Assembly: GCA_003155655.1 (NCBI GenBank) | Contig: PMDS01000087.1 | Span: 13,866-55,104, forward strand | Length of the DNA stretch: 41,239 bases | From: Melioribacter sp. | Lineage (GTDB): Bacteria > Bacteroidota > Ignavibacteria > Ignavibacteriales > Melioribacteraceae | Direction of reading: 5' to 3' | Part shown: positions 16,765 through 26,100 of the stretch, piece after piece | Layout of the letters: every line of letters starts with the position of its first letter | How positions within the stretch are numbered: position 1 is the first letter of the stretch | The notes under the pieces: model-generated | Database searches by the model: none | Seen by the model: the letters and a program-made list of their open reading frames with translations, nothing else | Told to the model about the DNA's origin: nothing | Translations under genes and position numbers: made by a program

Positions 16765-16950
16765 GCCTAACCTGTTTTCCAAGCCGACCGCTTTAAACGT
16801 AGCGGCATTTGTAGGGTATAAATATGTGTTGCAAAAGTAAGTTGCTCTTTAAGGTAGGTTATTCTAAGAAATATTTTTGTAAATAAAAAATTGTTGCAGC
16901 TAATTGGCATTGTTATTCAGGGCTGCCGGTTAGTGGCAAAGTCGTTATGA
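16765..16950 (+). other. attC-like site 9, complete
   Basis: GCCTAAC (16765-16771) is an exact RYYYAAC core. The right end is GTTATGA (16944-16950). The left arm CTGTTTTCCAAGCCGACCGC aligns with the reverse complement of the right arm (GACTTTGCCACTAACCGGC) with small bulges. Body block TTGCTCTTTAAGGTAGGTTATTC matches site 1 closely. Confidence 0.65.
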
Positions 16951-16995
16951 TTATCATATTGTATTTATTATAAATATAATGAGATATATTTAAAA

Positions 16996-18057
16996 ATGTT
17001 AAAATTGTTTCCATACATTTATGGACCTGAGAAAAGTATTGATGTTTTGAAACAGACAGATCAATATTTAAATACTAATTCTGAAATTAAAAATAAAATT
17101 GAGAAACTAGGGTGGATCTATCAAAGTATAGGCAAATCAATTCCTCAAACTACTGAGAATTTTTGGTCTGGTCATTATTTCCCTTATGTTGAATCTTGGA
17201 ATGAATTGCAAATATCGTTTAATCTTGCGGTTTTTGGTTTATATAAGCAAGCTTTTACATCTTTAAGAAGTTCGCTTGAAGTAGGAATGCTCTCAGTTTA
17301 TTACAATATAAACGATGATGGGCATAAAGTTGTGAAAAGTTGGTTGAGATCAAAAGATTCTTGGGATGCAAATACACCTAAAACAGAAAAAATTTGGAAA
17401 ATTCTTAAGTCCAATGAAAATATTGTAAGATACAATGATTTATTTAAACTTGAAGACGAATTTAATTCCTTGAGCTTTTTACATAATTATGTTCATACAA
17501 AAGGATATAAATTTTCAAATGAATTAGGAATTCCGAAATCAAATTGCCAAACTTTTGAAGAGGATATTTTTATAAAATGGTTAGATACTTACCAAAAGGT
17601 AATTTCTCTTGTTGTAACATTACACATTTTAAAATATCCTATTTCTATTATCGAATATGATTGGAATAGAAAGATAGGAATAGACAATCCGTTCCCAGTT
17701 CTAGAAGTATTTGAGATCGAAATAATAAAAGAGCTACTACCAGAAGAATGTTTAACCGAATTAACGAGAATTGCTGAGAATGACGAGAAGACTCAAAAGT
17801 TATATAACTATATCCGCGCCTTACCAGATATGACCGAGGCAGAGGAAGGACTTCAAATTATTCATTTAGATAAAATGTTTATTGAACACGGAGAAGGTTT
17901 CATCGAATGGGAGAAGAAGGAAAGAAATATTATGGAAAAATGTAGCGATGAAGCAAAAGCCAAAATATCAAACCGAATTGAAAAAATTAGGAAATGGGCT
18001 ATTGAGAATAATATGATGAAGCCGCTGCAAGAAAGATTAAAAGAGAAGGGTTTATAG
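16996..18057 (+). CDS. hypothetical all-helical protein
   Basis: A 353-residue soluble, mostly helical protein not assigned to a family. Notable stretches are SLRSSLEVGMLSVYY, SFLHNYVHTKG and a highly charged C-terminal coiled region (about 290-350, Glu/Lys-rich). The R-S-x-x-E ... H-x-Y-V-H arrangement is seen in some HEPN-like or abortive-infection-associated proteins, but a clear R-x(4-6)-H HEPN motif is absent. It is alone between attC-like sites 9 and 10, next to the nuclease cassette. No ribosome site is evident before ATG 16996. Confidence 0.55.
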   Translation: MLKLFPYIYGPEKSIDVLKQTDQYLNTNSEIKNKIEKLGWIYQSIGKSIPQTTENFWSGHYFPYVESWNELQISFNLAVFGLYKQAFTSLRSSLEVGMLSVYYNINDDGHKVVKSWLRSKDSWDANTPKTEKIWKILKSNENIVRYNDLFKLEDEFNSLSFLHNYVHTKGYKFSNELGIPKSNCQTFEEDIFIKWLDTYQKVISLVVTLHILKYPISIIEYDWNRKIGIDNPFPVLEVFEIEIIKELLPEECLTELTRIAENDEKTQKLYNYIRALPDMTEAEEGLQIIHLDKMFIEHGEGFIEWEKKERNIMEKCSDEAKAKISNRIEKIRKWAIENNMMKPLQERLKEKGL

Positions 18058-18074
18058 ATAACTGATAGAGATAC

Positions 18075-18272
18075 ACATAACCCGCAACTCAAAGCGAATG
18101 CTTTAAACGGTGCAGCATTTGACAGATTTTTTAAGCTCACCACAGCCTGTCCCGCGCTTTTTGCGGGGACGTCTTCTGTTGGGGGACGTTTTTTGCCGGG
18201 GGTTAACGGATGACGGATGGGCTGCCTCCGCAAAAAAACTGTCGGGGGAACTAATATCGGCAAACGTTAAGC
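18075..18272 (+). other. attC-like site 10, with a repeat R body; right edge of the array
   Basis: The left end ACATAACCCGCAACTCAAAGCG is almost identical to site 7. The right end GTTAAGC (18266-18272) is an exact GTTRRRY. A copy of repeat R (about 18135-18250, CCACAGCCTGTCCCGC and GACGTTTTTTGCCGGGGG) fills the middle. This is the last such site before the ABC genes. The remaining spacer to 18423 is AT-rich with no recognised feature. Confidence 0.55.
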
Positions 18273-18423
18273 TTAATAAATAAATGTCTGGGAATTAAAA
18301 TAATTTTAGCATTCATTTTTCTTTTTTTTGTAAATTATATATGCAAAGGGAAATTCTATAATCATTCCATTGTTAAATTTCATAAATATATTTATTTATT
18401 TTAAAAGATAGGCGGCATCAGTT

Positions 18424-19908
18424 ATGTTTTACTGGTTCATTATACAAAATATTAAATCGATAAAGAGGTCGCCTGATTTCAGCAGGAAATTAATCGTTAA
18501 TATTATTTTCAGTGTCTTAATGCTTCTGCTGGCGCTGGATATTATAATTCTTGGTATTTTCCTCTTTAAAATAATTAAAGAACATTATCCGGATATTGAT
18601 CCGGTAGTTGTTTTTAATGGAGGAATAATTTTCTATCTATTATCTGAGACTATATTCCGTTTAGTGTTTCAAAAAATCAGGTCGTTGGATGGAAAACCAT
18701 ATCTTCTTTTAAATGTAAAAAGAAAAGAAATAGCGCATTTTATTCTATTAAAAGTTCCTGCAACAATTATCAACATTTTCCCTTTATTTATTTTAATCCC
18801 TTTTTTCATTAACGGTGTACTGCCCAATCACACTGCTGCCGGGTCTTTCGCATGGCTTATTTCAATATTGATGCTGGTTTTATTTAATAATTACCTCATT
18901 AATTTTATAAAAATGAAATTTGCTAAAAATCCTGCATTTGCAACAATATCTGCGCTTGTTTTTATTTGTTGTTTTCTTGTTCAATATTTTAATTTTTTTT
19001 CTTTTACTTCTTTAAGCAAATTAATATTCGGATTGGTATTTACTTATCATGCTCTTAGTGCAATTCCTCTGTTAATGTTCCTATCTGTATATTTTTTAAA
19101 TTATAAATTTCTAATAAGTGGTTTCTATATTGACCAAATTAAAATGGAAGGGAAAAATAAAAATTATTTTGGTGATCTTTCATTCCTTAAAAATTTTGGT
19201 GAAACCGGGGACTTAATTGCTTTAAGCATTAAACTAATGCTTAGAAATAAGAGGACAAAAACAAATCTCTTGATGCCCATCATAGCTCTTTTTTATGGTA
19301 TTTTAATTTATTCAAATGGTACTTTTAAAGGTGGTAATATCCCCGGGCAGTTTTGGATGATGTTTGCAGGGACATTTATAACCGGGCTTTTTGTTATGAT
19401 GTATGGAGTAAATTCTTTTAGTTATGAAAGCAACTATTTCAGCTTTCTGCTTACCAATAAAATTGATTTGTTTATATTATTGAAATCTAAATACTATCTC
19501 ATGCTTCTAATATCTATTCCTATTTATATACTTTCTTTGTTTTATGTTCTGTATGGAGTTAGAATCGTTTTTATTAATACTGTTATGTTTCTGTTTACTA
19601 TAGGAATAACCCCCTTTTTACTTCTTTACATGTCTTTATTCAACAAGTCAAAATTTGACCTCAGCTTATCTCCATATAGCAATCAAGGGAAAGGAACAAA
19701 TCAATTTATTTCAGTATTTACAATACTATTAATTCAACTTATAATTTTTTATCCACTCAGAATATTTTTGGGCTGGGACAATTGCCTGGTAATATTCGGG
19801 CTACTGGGAATTCTCGGGATTATTTTTAATAATCAAATTTTGAAGATCATTTTAAAACAATTCTACAATAAGAAATATCTTATGTCTGAAGGTTTCAGAC
19901 AAACTTAA
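18424..19908 (+). CDS. ABC transporter permease, DUF5687-like
   Basis: A 494-residue inner-membrane protein with roughly 10-12 membrane segments spread over its length. It begins FYWFIIQNIKSIKRSP, and has LRNKRTKTNLLMP at about 275, a conserved type of cytoplasmic segment. This matches Bacteroidota exporters of the DUF5687 type, which pair with one ATPase. The next gene, 25 bases on, is that ATPase. The cargo is unknown. The start ATG 18424 is in good context for a membrane start (MFYWF). Confidence 0.75.
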   Translation: MFYWFIIQNIKSIKRSPDFSRKLIVNIIFSVLMLLLALDIIILGIFLFKIIKEHYPDIDPVVVFNGGIIFYLLSETIFRLVFQKIRSLDGKPYLLLNVKRKEIAHFILLKVPATIINIFPLFILIPFFINGVLPNHTAAGSFAWLISILMLVLFNNYLINFIKMKFAKNPAFATISALVFICCFLVQYFNFFSFTSLSKLIFGLVFTYHALSAIPLLMFLSVYFLNYKFLISGFYIDQIKMEGKNKNYFGDLSFLKNFGETGDLIALSIKLMLRNKRTKTNLLMPIIALFYGILIYSNGTFKGGNIPGQFWMMFAGTFITGLFVMMYGVNSFSYESNYFSFLLTNKIDLFILLKSKYYLMLLISIPIYILSLFYVLYGVRIVFINTVMFLFTIGITPFLLLYMSLFNKSKFDLSLSPYSNQGKGTNQFISVFTILLIQLIIFYPLRIFLGWDNCLVIFGLLGILGIIFNNQILKIILKQFYNKKYLMSEGFRQT

Positions 19909-19933
19909 TTTAATAATTTTCTATAGGTTAAAC

Positions 19934-20635
19934 ATGGTTGAAGTTTCTAATCTTACTAAGAAATATAATAATGTAACTGTGCTTGATGTGCCGAATTTGA
20001 AGATAGAAAAAGGTGAAAGTTTTGGATTGGTGGGAAATAATGGCGCAGGTAAAACTACATTATTTTGCCTTATGCTGGATATCATTAAAGCAAATAATGG
20101 AGCAGTATTGTCAAAAGGACGTGATGTTAAAATTGATGAGAAATGGAAAAGCTATACCGGATCTTATCTTGATGAAAGTTTTTTAATTGATTATTTAACC
20201 CCTGAAGAATACTTTGAGTTTATCGGCGGACTTCATAATTTAAATAAAGAGGAAGTTGAAGAGAGACTAAAGCAGTTTCACGATTTTTTTAACGGAGAAA
20301 TACTCGGTACAAAAAAATTCATTAGGAATCTTTCTAAGGGCAATCAGAAAAAAGTCGGTATAATTGGTGCATTGCTTCCGCAACCAGAAATATTAATTTT
20401 GGATGAACCTTTCCCCCATCTTGATCCATCTTCGGTAATTAAACTGAAGAAAATATTGAAGACTTTAAGCGCGAATAAAGTTACAATCATCATTTCAAGC
20501 CATGACCTGAATCATGTTACAGAAATATGCAAAAGGATTGTTCTTCTTGAAAAAGGAAAAATAATTAATGATATTCAATCAGACAAAAATGTTTTGACAG
20601 AGCTTGAAAAGTATTTTTCAATGTCTGTTGAATAA
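19934..20635 (+). CDS. ABC transporter ATP-binding protein
   Basis: A 233-residue ATPase. Walker A is GNNGAGKTT (about 37-45), signature LSKGNQKKVG, Walker B ILILDEPFPHLDP, and the switch His is in ISSHD. It powers the permease encoded upstream; an export or envelope role is likely from the DUF5687-type partner. TAGGTTAAAC precedes the ATG. No substrate-binding or periplasmic partner gene follows, so it is a simple two-gene exporter. Confidence 0.93.
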   Translation: MVEVSNLTKKYNNVTVLDVPNLKIEKGESFGLVGNNGAGKTTLFCLMLDIIKANNGAVLSKGRDVKIDEKWKSYTGSYLDESFLIDYLTPEEYFEFIGGLHNLNKEEVEERLKQFHDFFNGEILGTKKFIRNLSKGNQKKVGIIGALLPQPEILILDEPFPHLDPSSVIKLKKILKTLSANKVTIIISSHDLNHVTEICKRIVLLEKGKIINDIQSDKNVLTELEKYFSMSVE

Positions 20636-20651
20636 TAAAAAGGATTATTAA

Positions 20652-20868
20652 CTCACGTTACGCAAAAACGGTAATTACAACAATTGATTTTAAAATTTCA
20701 TTGCAAAGCAAGTTTTCATATGTTCGAGTTAATTATGAAGATGTAAGCTGATAACGAAATTACCTGCCCATTGAACAAAGAGTTGGGCTAAAGCCCATAT
20801 ACTTTTTACGTAGTTACACTCCACGTCCTGAAGGACGTGGTTATAAATTAAATTACGCGTAATGTAAG
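20652..20868. mobile_element. MITE copy 3 (217 bp)
   Basis: The left end is CTCACGTTACGCA. The right end GCGTAATGTAAG has two changes. Target duplications are TTATTAA at 20645-20651 and 20869-20875. Because the flanks are direct repeats of a different 7-mer from copies 1 and 2, they are true duplications and not part of the inverted ends. Internal hairpins GGGCTAAAGCCC and CACGTCCTGAAGGACGTGG are intact. Confidence 0.85.
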
Positions 20869-20885
20869 TTATTAATTATTTTTAA

Positions 20886-20960
20886 GTTCCCCACAGCTTG
20901 TCCAGTTCTCCGATCGCTAATGGATAAGGGATCGAAGAAGCGTAGAATAGCCCTGTCTAC
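20886..20960. repeat. repeat R, partial copy
   Basis: TTCCCCACAGCTTGTCC, then CGATCGCTAATGGATAAGGG and GAAGAAGCGTAGAAT, similar to copy 1 (2577-2770). It lies between MITE copy 3 and the 3' end of the fic gene. The rest to 21065 shows nothing recognisable. Confidence 0.5.
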
Positions 20961-21065
20961 CATTTGGGGAAATACCCAAAGACTTTAGCATAATGTTCGC
21001 TATGTAATATCGCTGTCACATTTATTTTGATGAACGGAGACCTCACAAAAGGTTGCTTAAGTATT

Positions 21066-22520
21066 TCAATCTATGATTAAGCGTTTTCCATCATCAGGTT
21101 CGTAAAAAGCATTATGTGATTCCAAATGATTATAGAGATCATCATAATTATCATAATGGAGAGACTCACTAAATGTGTGTGCTCTGCTCAACATATTGAC
21201 GTATGGAATTGGGTCTTTTTGATTTGTTAATCTTTTTAATGTGAGCAAATAGTCAACATGATATACGGTTGGAATAATAATTTTGCATTGGTTTCGATTT
21301 ACCAATTCTGCATTCATCATTACTCTTGCAATTCTTCCGTTTCCATCTTCAAACGGATGTATCTCACTGACTAAAAACATCATATAAGTGGCTCTGGCAA
21401 AAGGATTTGTTAATGCTTTGCAATATTCAAATCCACGAACTAAGGTTCCTCGAACAAGTTTATAATCGACAAAAAATGTATTACCGGCTCTATTATTTCT
21501 TTCTTTGAATTGACCAGGGTTTTTATCAATGCGGGATGAAAGTAAAACCTTATGACGGGATTGAAGTATATCCAGAAATTCATTTTCATTTGAAGGAATG
21601 ATTTTAATCTCGTTTCTGTTAGAAACTATTTGATATGTGCCCAGAACATCGTGAGAATCATCACTACGTGCAGGCAAAGGAATTCCGGTATCAATTATTC
21701 TTTTAGCTTCGGACACTTCAAAGACAGTTCCTTCAATATAGTTGGAAAAATAAGCTTCAAAGAAAGCGTAGTTTCTAAATGAATTTGGAGTAGAATTATT
21801 TTCTGGCCGATCCTTAAATTCATTGTTGTGGAGGTAGGTAAATAAAATCTCAAATAGTTCTATTCTGTTTCTATCATAAGGGAGACCGGCTGCTCGAGAA
21901 AGAGCTAAATCGGATTTCAAAATTTTAGAAGGTTTTGTTGTAAATAATGCACCGATTATTTTATTAAGAAATTCAAATCCTTTTTGCATTTCTAAAATTT
22001 GTGACAATACTCTTGCTCTATCGCGAATGCGATTCAATCCGTCTTCACCATTAATTCTTAGAATGTCATCCAATTTTTCTTCGATCTGGGGAATGCTTAA
22101 AGATTTAGAATCGGGACCAGCTTTTTTTGTTATTTGAAGATTTTCAAGAAACGCTCTTTCTTTGGAAGAGGCGTAAAGCGCTCCAAATAATTTGTTATCT
22201 CCTTCGACGGGACCTTTTCCTTCTAGAAAATTGATTGTTACACCGGGCAAATTTATTTTTTTTGTATAGGAGTAAGTAACAAATATTTGATTTGTACTTG
22301 TGGGTTTGAATTCAAAAGCTGAGCGATGGCTTAAAACAGAACCGGGATACAAACTTCCCAGGATTTCCAGTATATTTCTTCTAACAATTTCAGAAGGTTC
22401 TTCTTCTAAATTTGTAGTATAAATCCTCGGAGCTATCTTTATAATTTTCTTCTCTTGAATCATTTTAGAGATTTTGTAATTCTCTTGCCGGTTGGCAGAA
22501 GCAAATATTAGTTCACTCAT
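21066..22520 (-). CDS. Fic-domain protein with AbiEi-like N-terminus
   Basis: A 484-residue protein. Residues about 10-190 look like an AbiEi-type antitoxin/regulator: a winged-helix start (YKISKMIQEKKIIKIAPRIY), VLSHRSAFE and a following fold as in type IV antitoxins. The Fic domain (about 210-440) has the core HPFEDGNGRIAR (His388, Asn394, Arg396), which transfers AMP or another nucleotide part to proteins. SNYIEG (Ser259-Gly264) before it is the (S/T)xxxE(G/N) inhibitory helix, so it is self-inhibited (class II layout). It is transcribed leftward. Five TTCTGGAAAAT-type repeats upstream suggest self-regulation by the N-terminal domain. No separate antitoxin gene is adjacent. Confidence 0.88.
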   Translation of the reverse strand: MSELIFASANRQENYKISKMIQEKKIIKIAPRIYTTNLEEEPSEIVRRNILEILGSLYPGSVLSHRSAFEFKPTSTNQIFVTYSYTKKINLPGVTINFLEGKGPVEGDNKLFGALYASSKERAFLENLQITKKAGPDSKSLSIPQIEEKLDDILRINGEDGLNRIRDRARVLSQILEMQKGFEFLNKIIGALFTTKPSKILKSDLALSRAAGLPYDRNRIELFEILFTYLHNNEFKDRPENNSTPNSFRNYAFFEAYFSNYIEGTVFEVSEAKRIIDTGIPLPARSDDSHDVLGTYQIVSNRNEIKIIPSNENEFLDILQSRHKVLLSSRIDKNPGQFKERNNRAGNTFFVDYKLVRGTLVRGFEYCKALTNPFARATYMMFLVSEIHPFEDGNGRIARVMMNAELVNRNQCKIIIPTVYHVDYLLTLKRLTNQKDPIPYVNMLSRAHTFSESLHYDNYDDLYNHLESHNAFYEPDDGKRLIID

Positions 22521-22527
22521 TGTAAAA

Positions 22528-22682
22528 ATTTTCCAGAATAATTATTTATTGGTATATAAATTGTAATAATTTTCCAGAATAAGCAAGTTTACTCGTAATA
22601 TTTTCCAGAAAAAATATATTTGAAGAAATTTTCCAGAATAAGCGGACTACAGAGTGGAATTTAGGAATATTTTCCAGAATAA
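22528..22682 (-). promoter_or_regulatory. five iterated operator-like repeats upstream of fic
   Basis: ATTTTCCAGAATAA occurs at 22528, 22569, 22600 (ends AAAA), 22628 and 22669, all in the same orientation, spaced 41, 31, 28 and 41 bases. On the fic strand the unit reads TTATTCTGGAAAAT. The nearest copy ends 8 bases before the fic ATG and would cover its ribosome site. The obvious candidate binder is the AbiEi-like domain of the Fic protein. They are too short and regular to be a CRISPR. Confidence 0.7.
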
Positions 22683-22748
22683 ACATAGAATAATGCACAA
22701 AATTGTTTTGTTTTTGTGCATTGGATTCAATCAATGCACAAATATCTA

Positions 22749-22815
22749 AGCTCGCCACAGCTTGTCCCGCTTGTCCCGACGTCTTCTGTCGGAAGACGTT
22801 TTTTGTCGGGGATGT
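22749..22815. repeat. repeat R, copy
   Basis: AGCTCGCCACAGCTTGTCCCG then GACGTCTTCTGTCGGAAGACGTTTTTTGTCGGGG. The GACGTCTTC/GAAGACGTTTTTT part forms a terminator-like hairpin. It lies between the fic operators and repeat P copy 3. The rest of the 22521-23147 spacer is accounted for by operators and repeats. Confidence 0.6.
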
Positions 22816-22852
22816 ACTAGAAGATGTTTTGATTTCAATTCATCTTCAAAGT

Positions 22853-23110
22853 TGCCAGATTGACTATCAACCAGTTGAAAAATCACTAGAAAAATTATTG
22901 ACTACTTCCAATGTAAAAACTAAATTGAAAACGGAGTTGAAATATTTTCGTGAATCCTCTTTTGCGACGGGAATAAATAAAATAATATAGATTTCCTTTC
23001 CCTTTTCGGTTTGAAACAGTTAGACTATCATCGTTATTAAAATAGATAAGAAAAGCACAATCGTATTTTTGTTACTCAAAAAAATCGAGTGCAGTGTAAG
23101 GAATAGTATG
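22853..23110 (+). repeat. repeat P, copy 3, upstream of the helicase module
   Basis: Third copy. TTGACT is at 22898-22903 and TAAATT at 22921-22926. The left end reads TGCCAGATTGACTATCAACC. The right end ACTCAAAAAAATCGAGTGCAG is almost the same as in copy 2. It ends about 37 bases before the GTG of the nuclease-helicase gene. Confidence 0.75.
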
Positions 23111-23147
23111 CTTACTAATCAGTTCCATTAAATACTAAAATATTAAA

Positions 23148-26100
23148 GTGAAAAAATATTCTGCTAATTATTCTTTTAGTAATCACAATTTTGTGATCCA
23201 GAATTTAAATGGAGAAAGAATCACTAATGAATATCTTGCTGGAATTTGTATTTTAAAAAACATACTACAGAGAGGGAAACCAACACTTTTATCAAAATAT
23301 TTACAATCAAAAATAGGGACTATTCATAAATATAATGAATTTAAGCGACCACATGCTTTAATTGATAATGAATTGCCCAAATGGGAAAGAATTATCAGAG
23401 GTGATGATAAAGGTAATTACTTCCCAGCCAAAAAGTTTTATGAGGAATTGATTCCCAAATATTTTCCAAATCATAAATTTATTCAACAATTAATTATACC
23501 AGAAATTCCAATAAATGAAATAACTCAAATCTCCGTTAATGAATTTGAAAATCAACAAGTCGACTTTTATTTGCCACCAGCCTTTTTAGTTATCGAGATT
23601 GATGGTGGGCAACATCGATATAACGCAAACGATAAAAGACGTGACCAACATTTAGAAAAATATGGAATATCGACAGTGAGAATTTCAACTGATGACCTAG
23701 AGATCGAAAACGATGCTTTTCAAAATAAGATTGATTCCATTAAAAAAAGAATTGATAAAATAATCATTAGAGAAAGTCAACCAAGAAAAAAAGATGCGAT
23801 TTTTATTTCTCTTGAAAACTATAAAGAGGTTTACGAAAAAGGAATTAATCCAACTAGCCCTTATTATATTGCGACTGCAATAATGCGATTTCAAATACTC
23901 ATTTTAGACCTTTTAGAAAATGGTAAATTAGATTTCTGCAATGAATGGGAAATTGAATTATTGGAAAGAGACATTAGTAATTTTGCATACGAGTCTATTG
24001 AAGATTTGTTTTTATGGTTTGGACATATTTTTAAGTTGCAAAAAATATCTTTCACAAAACCAAAATATTCACTGAGAAGTGTAAAAACAAAAGTTGAATT
24101 TTCTAAAGAATCTAAAGTTATCAAGATTGATTTCAGTCTACTAAAAAGATATACTGATGAATTTCAAACTGAACCCGATATAATATTTGTAAGAACTGAT
24201 TATCTTGATAGACATTTATATTTCAAGAAGGGAAATGGTAATAATTTAGTATTTCATTCCTTTTTAGACTATGATTATTTCCGTATATCGACAACAACGC
24301 CCCTTGTGTATAATCTGCGATTCGGAGATGATAACTCAGATTCTCAATCCTTACTATTTTTATTGGATAATATATTTCTACAAGAAACTCAAAACTTGAC
24401 TTTCAATGAAGGTCAACTATCGATTATCGCAAATGCACTTTCAAGAAAAGATACAATAGGTCTTCTACCAACTGGTAGTGGAAAATCTGTTTGTTATCAA
24501 TTAGCTGCAATTTTACAGCCAGCAATAAGTTTTGTAGTCTGCCCTATTAAATCTTTAATGTACGATCAAAAAGCTGAATTAGATATTGTCTATTTTTCAA
24601 GAGTCAACAACATTACCAGCGATGATGACGGGGAAGACAAAGAAAGGATTCAAAATGAATTTGCTTATGGAAAATACTTATTCATTTTTATTTCACCGGA
24701 ACGATTTCAAGTAAAACCATTTCGTAAGTATTTTATTAAAGTAGCAGAATCTTTTAATATAGCTTATGCAGTTATTGACGAAGTCCATTGTCTTTCAGAA
24801 TGGGGGCACGATTTTCGGACTGCATATTTAAACCTATCAAATACAATTCAGAAATTATGCTCAAATTCTAATTTTATAGGATTAACTGCAACCGCATCAA
24901 TAAATGTAATCAAGGATATTCAAATAGAGTTCGGAATAGAGCAAGAAAATATTAAGACTTTAGTAGATTATACTAGAAAAGAATTGGATTTTGAAGTTAT
25001 TGACGATGGTAACAATAAAGAAGAAGTATTATTACAACAGCTTACTTTATTGGATGAAAGAATTTCTCTATTTAACCAAAATAATACAGAATCCAAATGT
25101 GGTATAATTTTCACACCCACTGTAAATGGCAAACAAGGCTGTTACCCATTATCCTTGAGATTAAAAAATTACTTCGAAAAAGATGTTAGATACTTTTCCG
25201 GAACTACACCAAAAATTAATAACAACCCAATAATGACAGAAGAAGAATATGATGAACAAAAGAAGTGTACTCAAGATGATTTCAAAAAGGATAGGTTTCA
25301 TTTATTAACGGCAACGAAAGCATTTGGAATGGGGATTAACAAGGGGAATATTTACTTTACATTTCATTATGGAATTCCAACCTCAATGGAAGCCTTGTAT
25401 CAAGAAGCTGGGAGAGCTGGTAGGGATAAGTATAAGTTTAGTAGTGAAAAAGCTAAATGCTATGTTTTATTGACAAAAACGACTAATAATGATATGCTAA
25501 ATGAAGTATGGCAGAGGGAAACACCCTTCTCAAGATTCTTGGACACCGTTTGTGATACAACTGGCAATATTGCTATGCAAAAAATATTATCTGCAAATGA
25601 AAAACGGAGTTACCTTAATCGGGGTTATCAAATAAGCTATGGCTTGATCAGAAATATTAATGGTGATATTAACACACAATTATTTCTTTTTGCAAGCAGT
25701 CTTTCTATAATAAAAGAAGAATTTCAGTTAATTAAAAATCTCCATTTAATGTATTCCATCCCTTACAAAATGAATGTAACAATTAATGGAGCAACTCTTA
25801 ATACTAAAAAGGCATTTCTTGAAAAGGCAATTTATCGGTTAAGCCAACTTGGAATAATATCTGATTGGACAATCGAAAATTTCTTTGGAAGTGGAATATT
25901 TATAGTTGACTACACTAACTATTCAGATGAATCGATTAAACAATCATTATTAAAGACAATTACTAGGTATGATGCTGAATTTTCATATTCCGCCATCGAG
26001 ACCGAAGAAAAATATTCTAATTATAAAAAAATATTTAATGCTCCTGAAGGATATTCAGAAATAGACAAATATATTTTAATACTTCTTCAATGGTCTTATG

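Noticed and set aside
3911-18272. An integron integrase within the array
   Set aside because: No tyrosine-recombinase motifs (R...HxxR...Y) were seen in any frame; the cluster is therefore described as lacking an integrase in this window only.
22528-22682. CRISPR-like array of short repeats
   Set aside because: Units are only 14 bases, spacers are 14-27 bases of AT-rich sequence, and no cas gene is near. An operator array for fic fits better.
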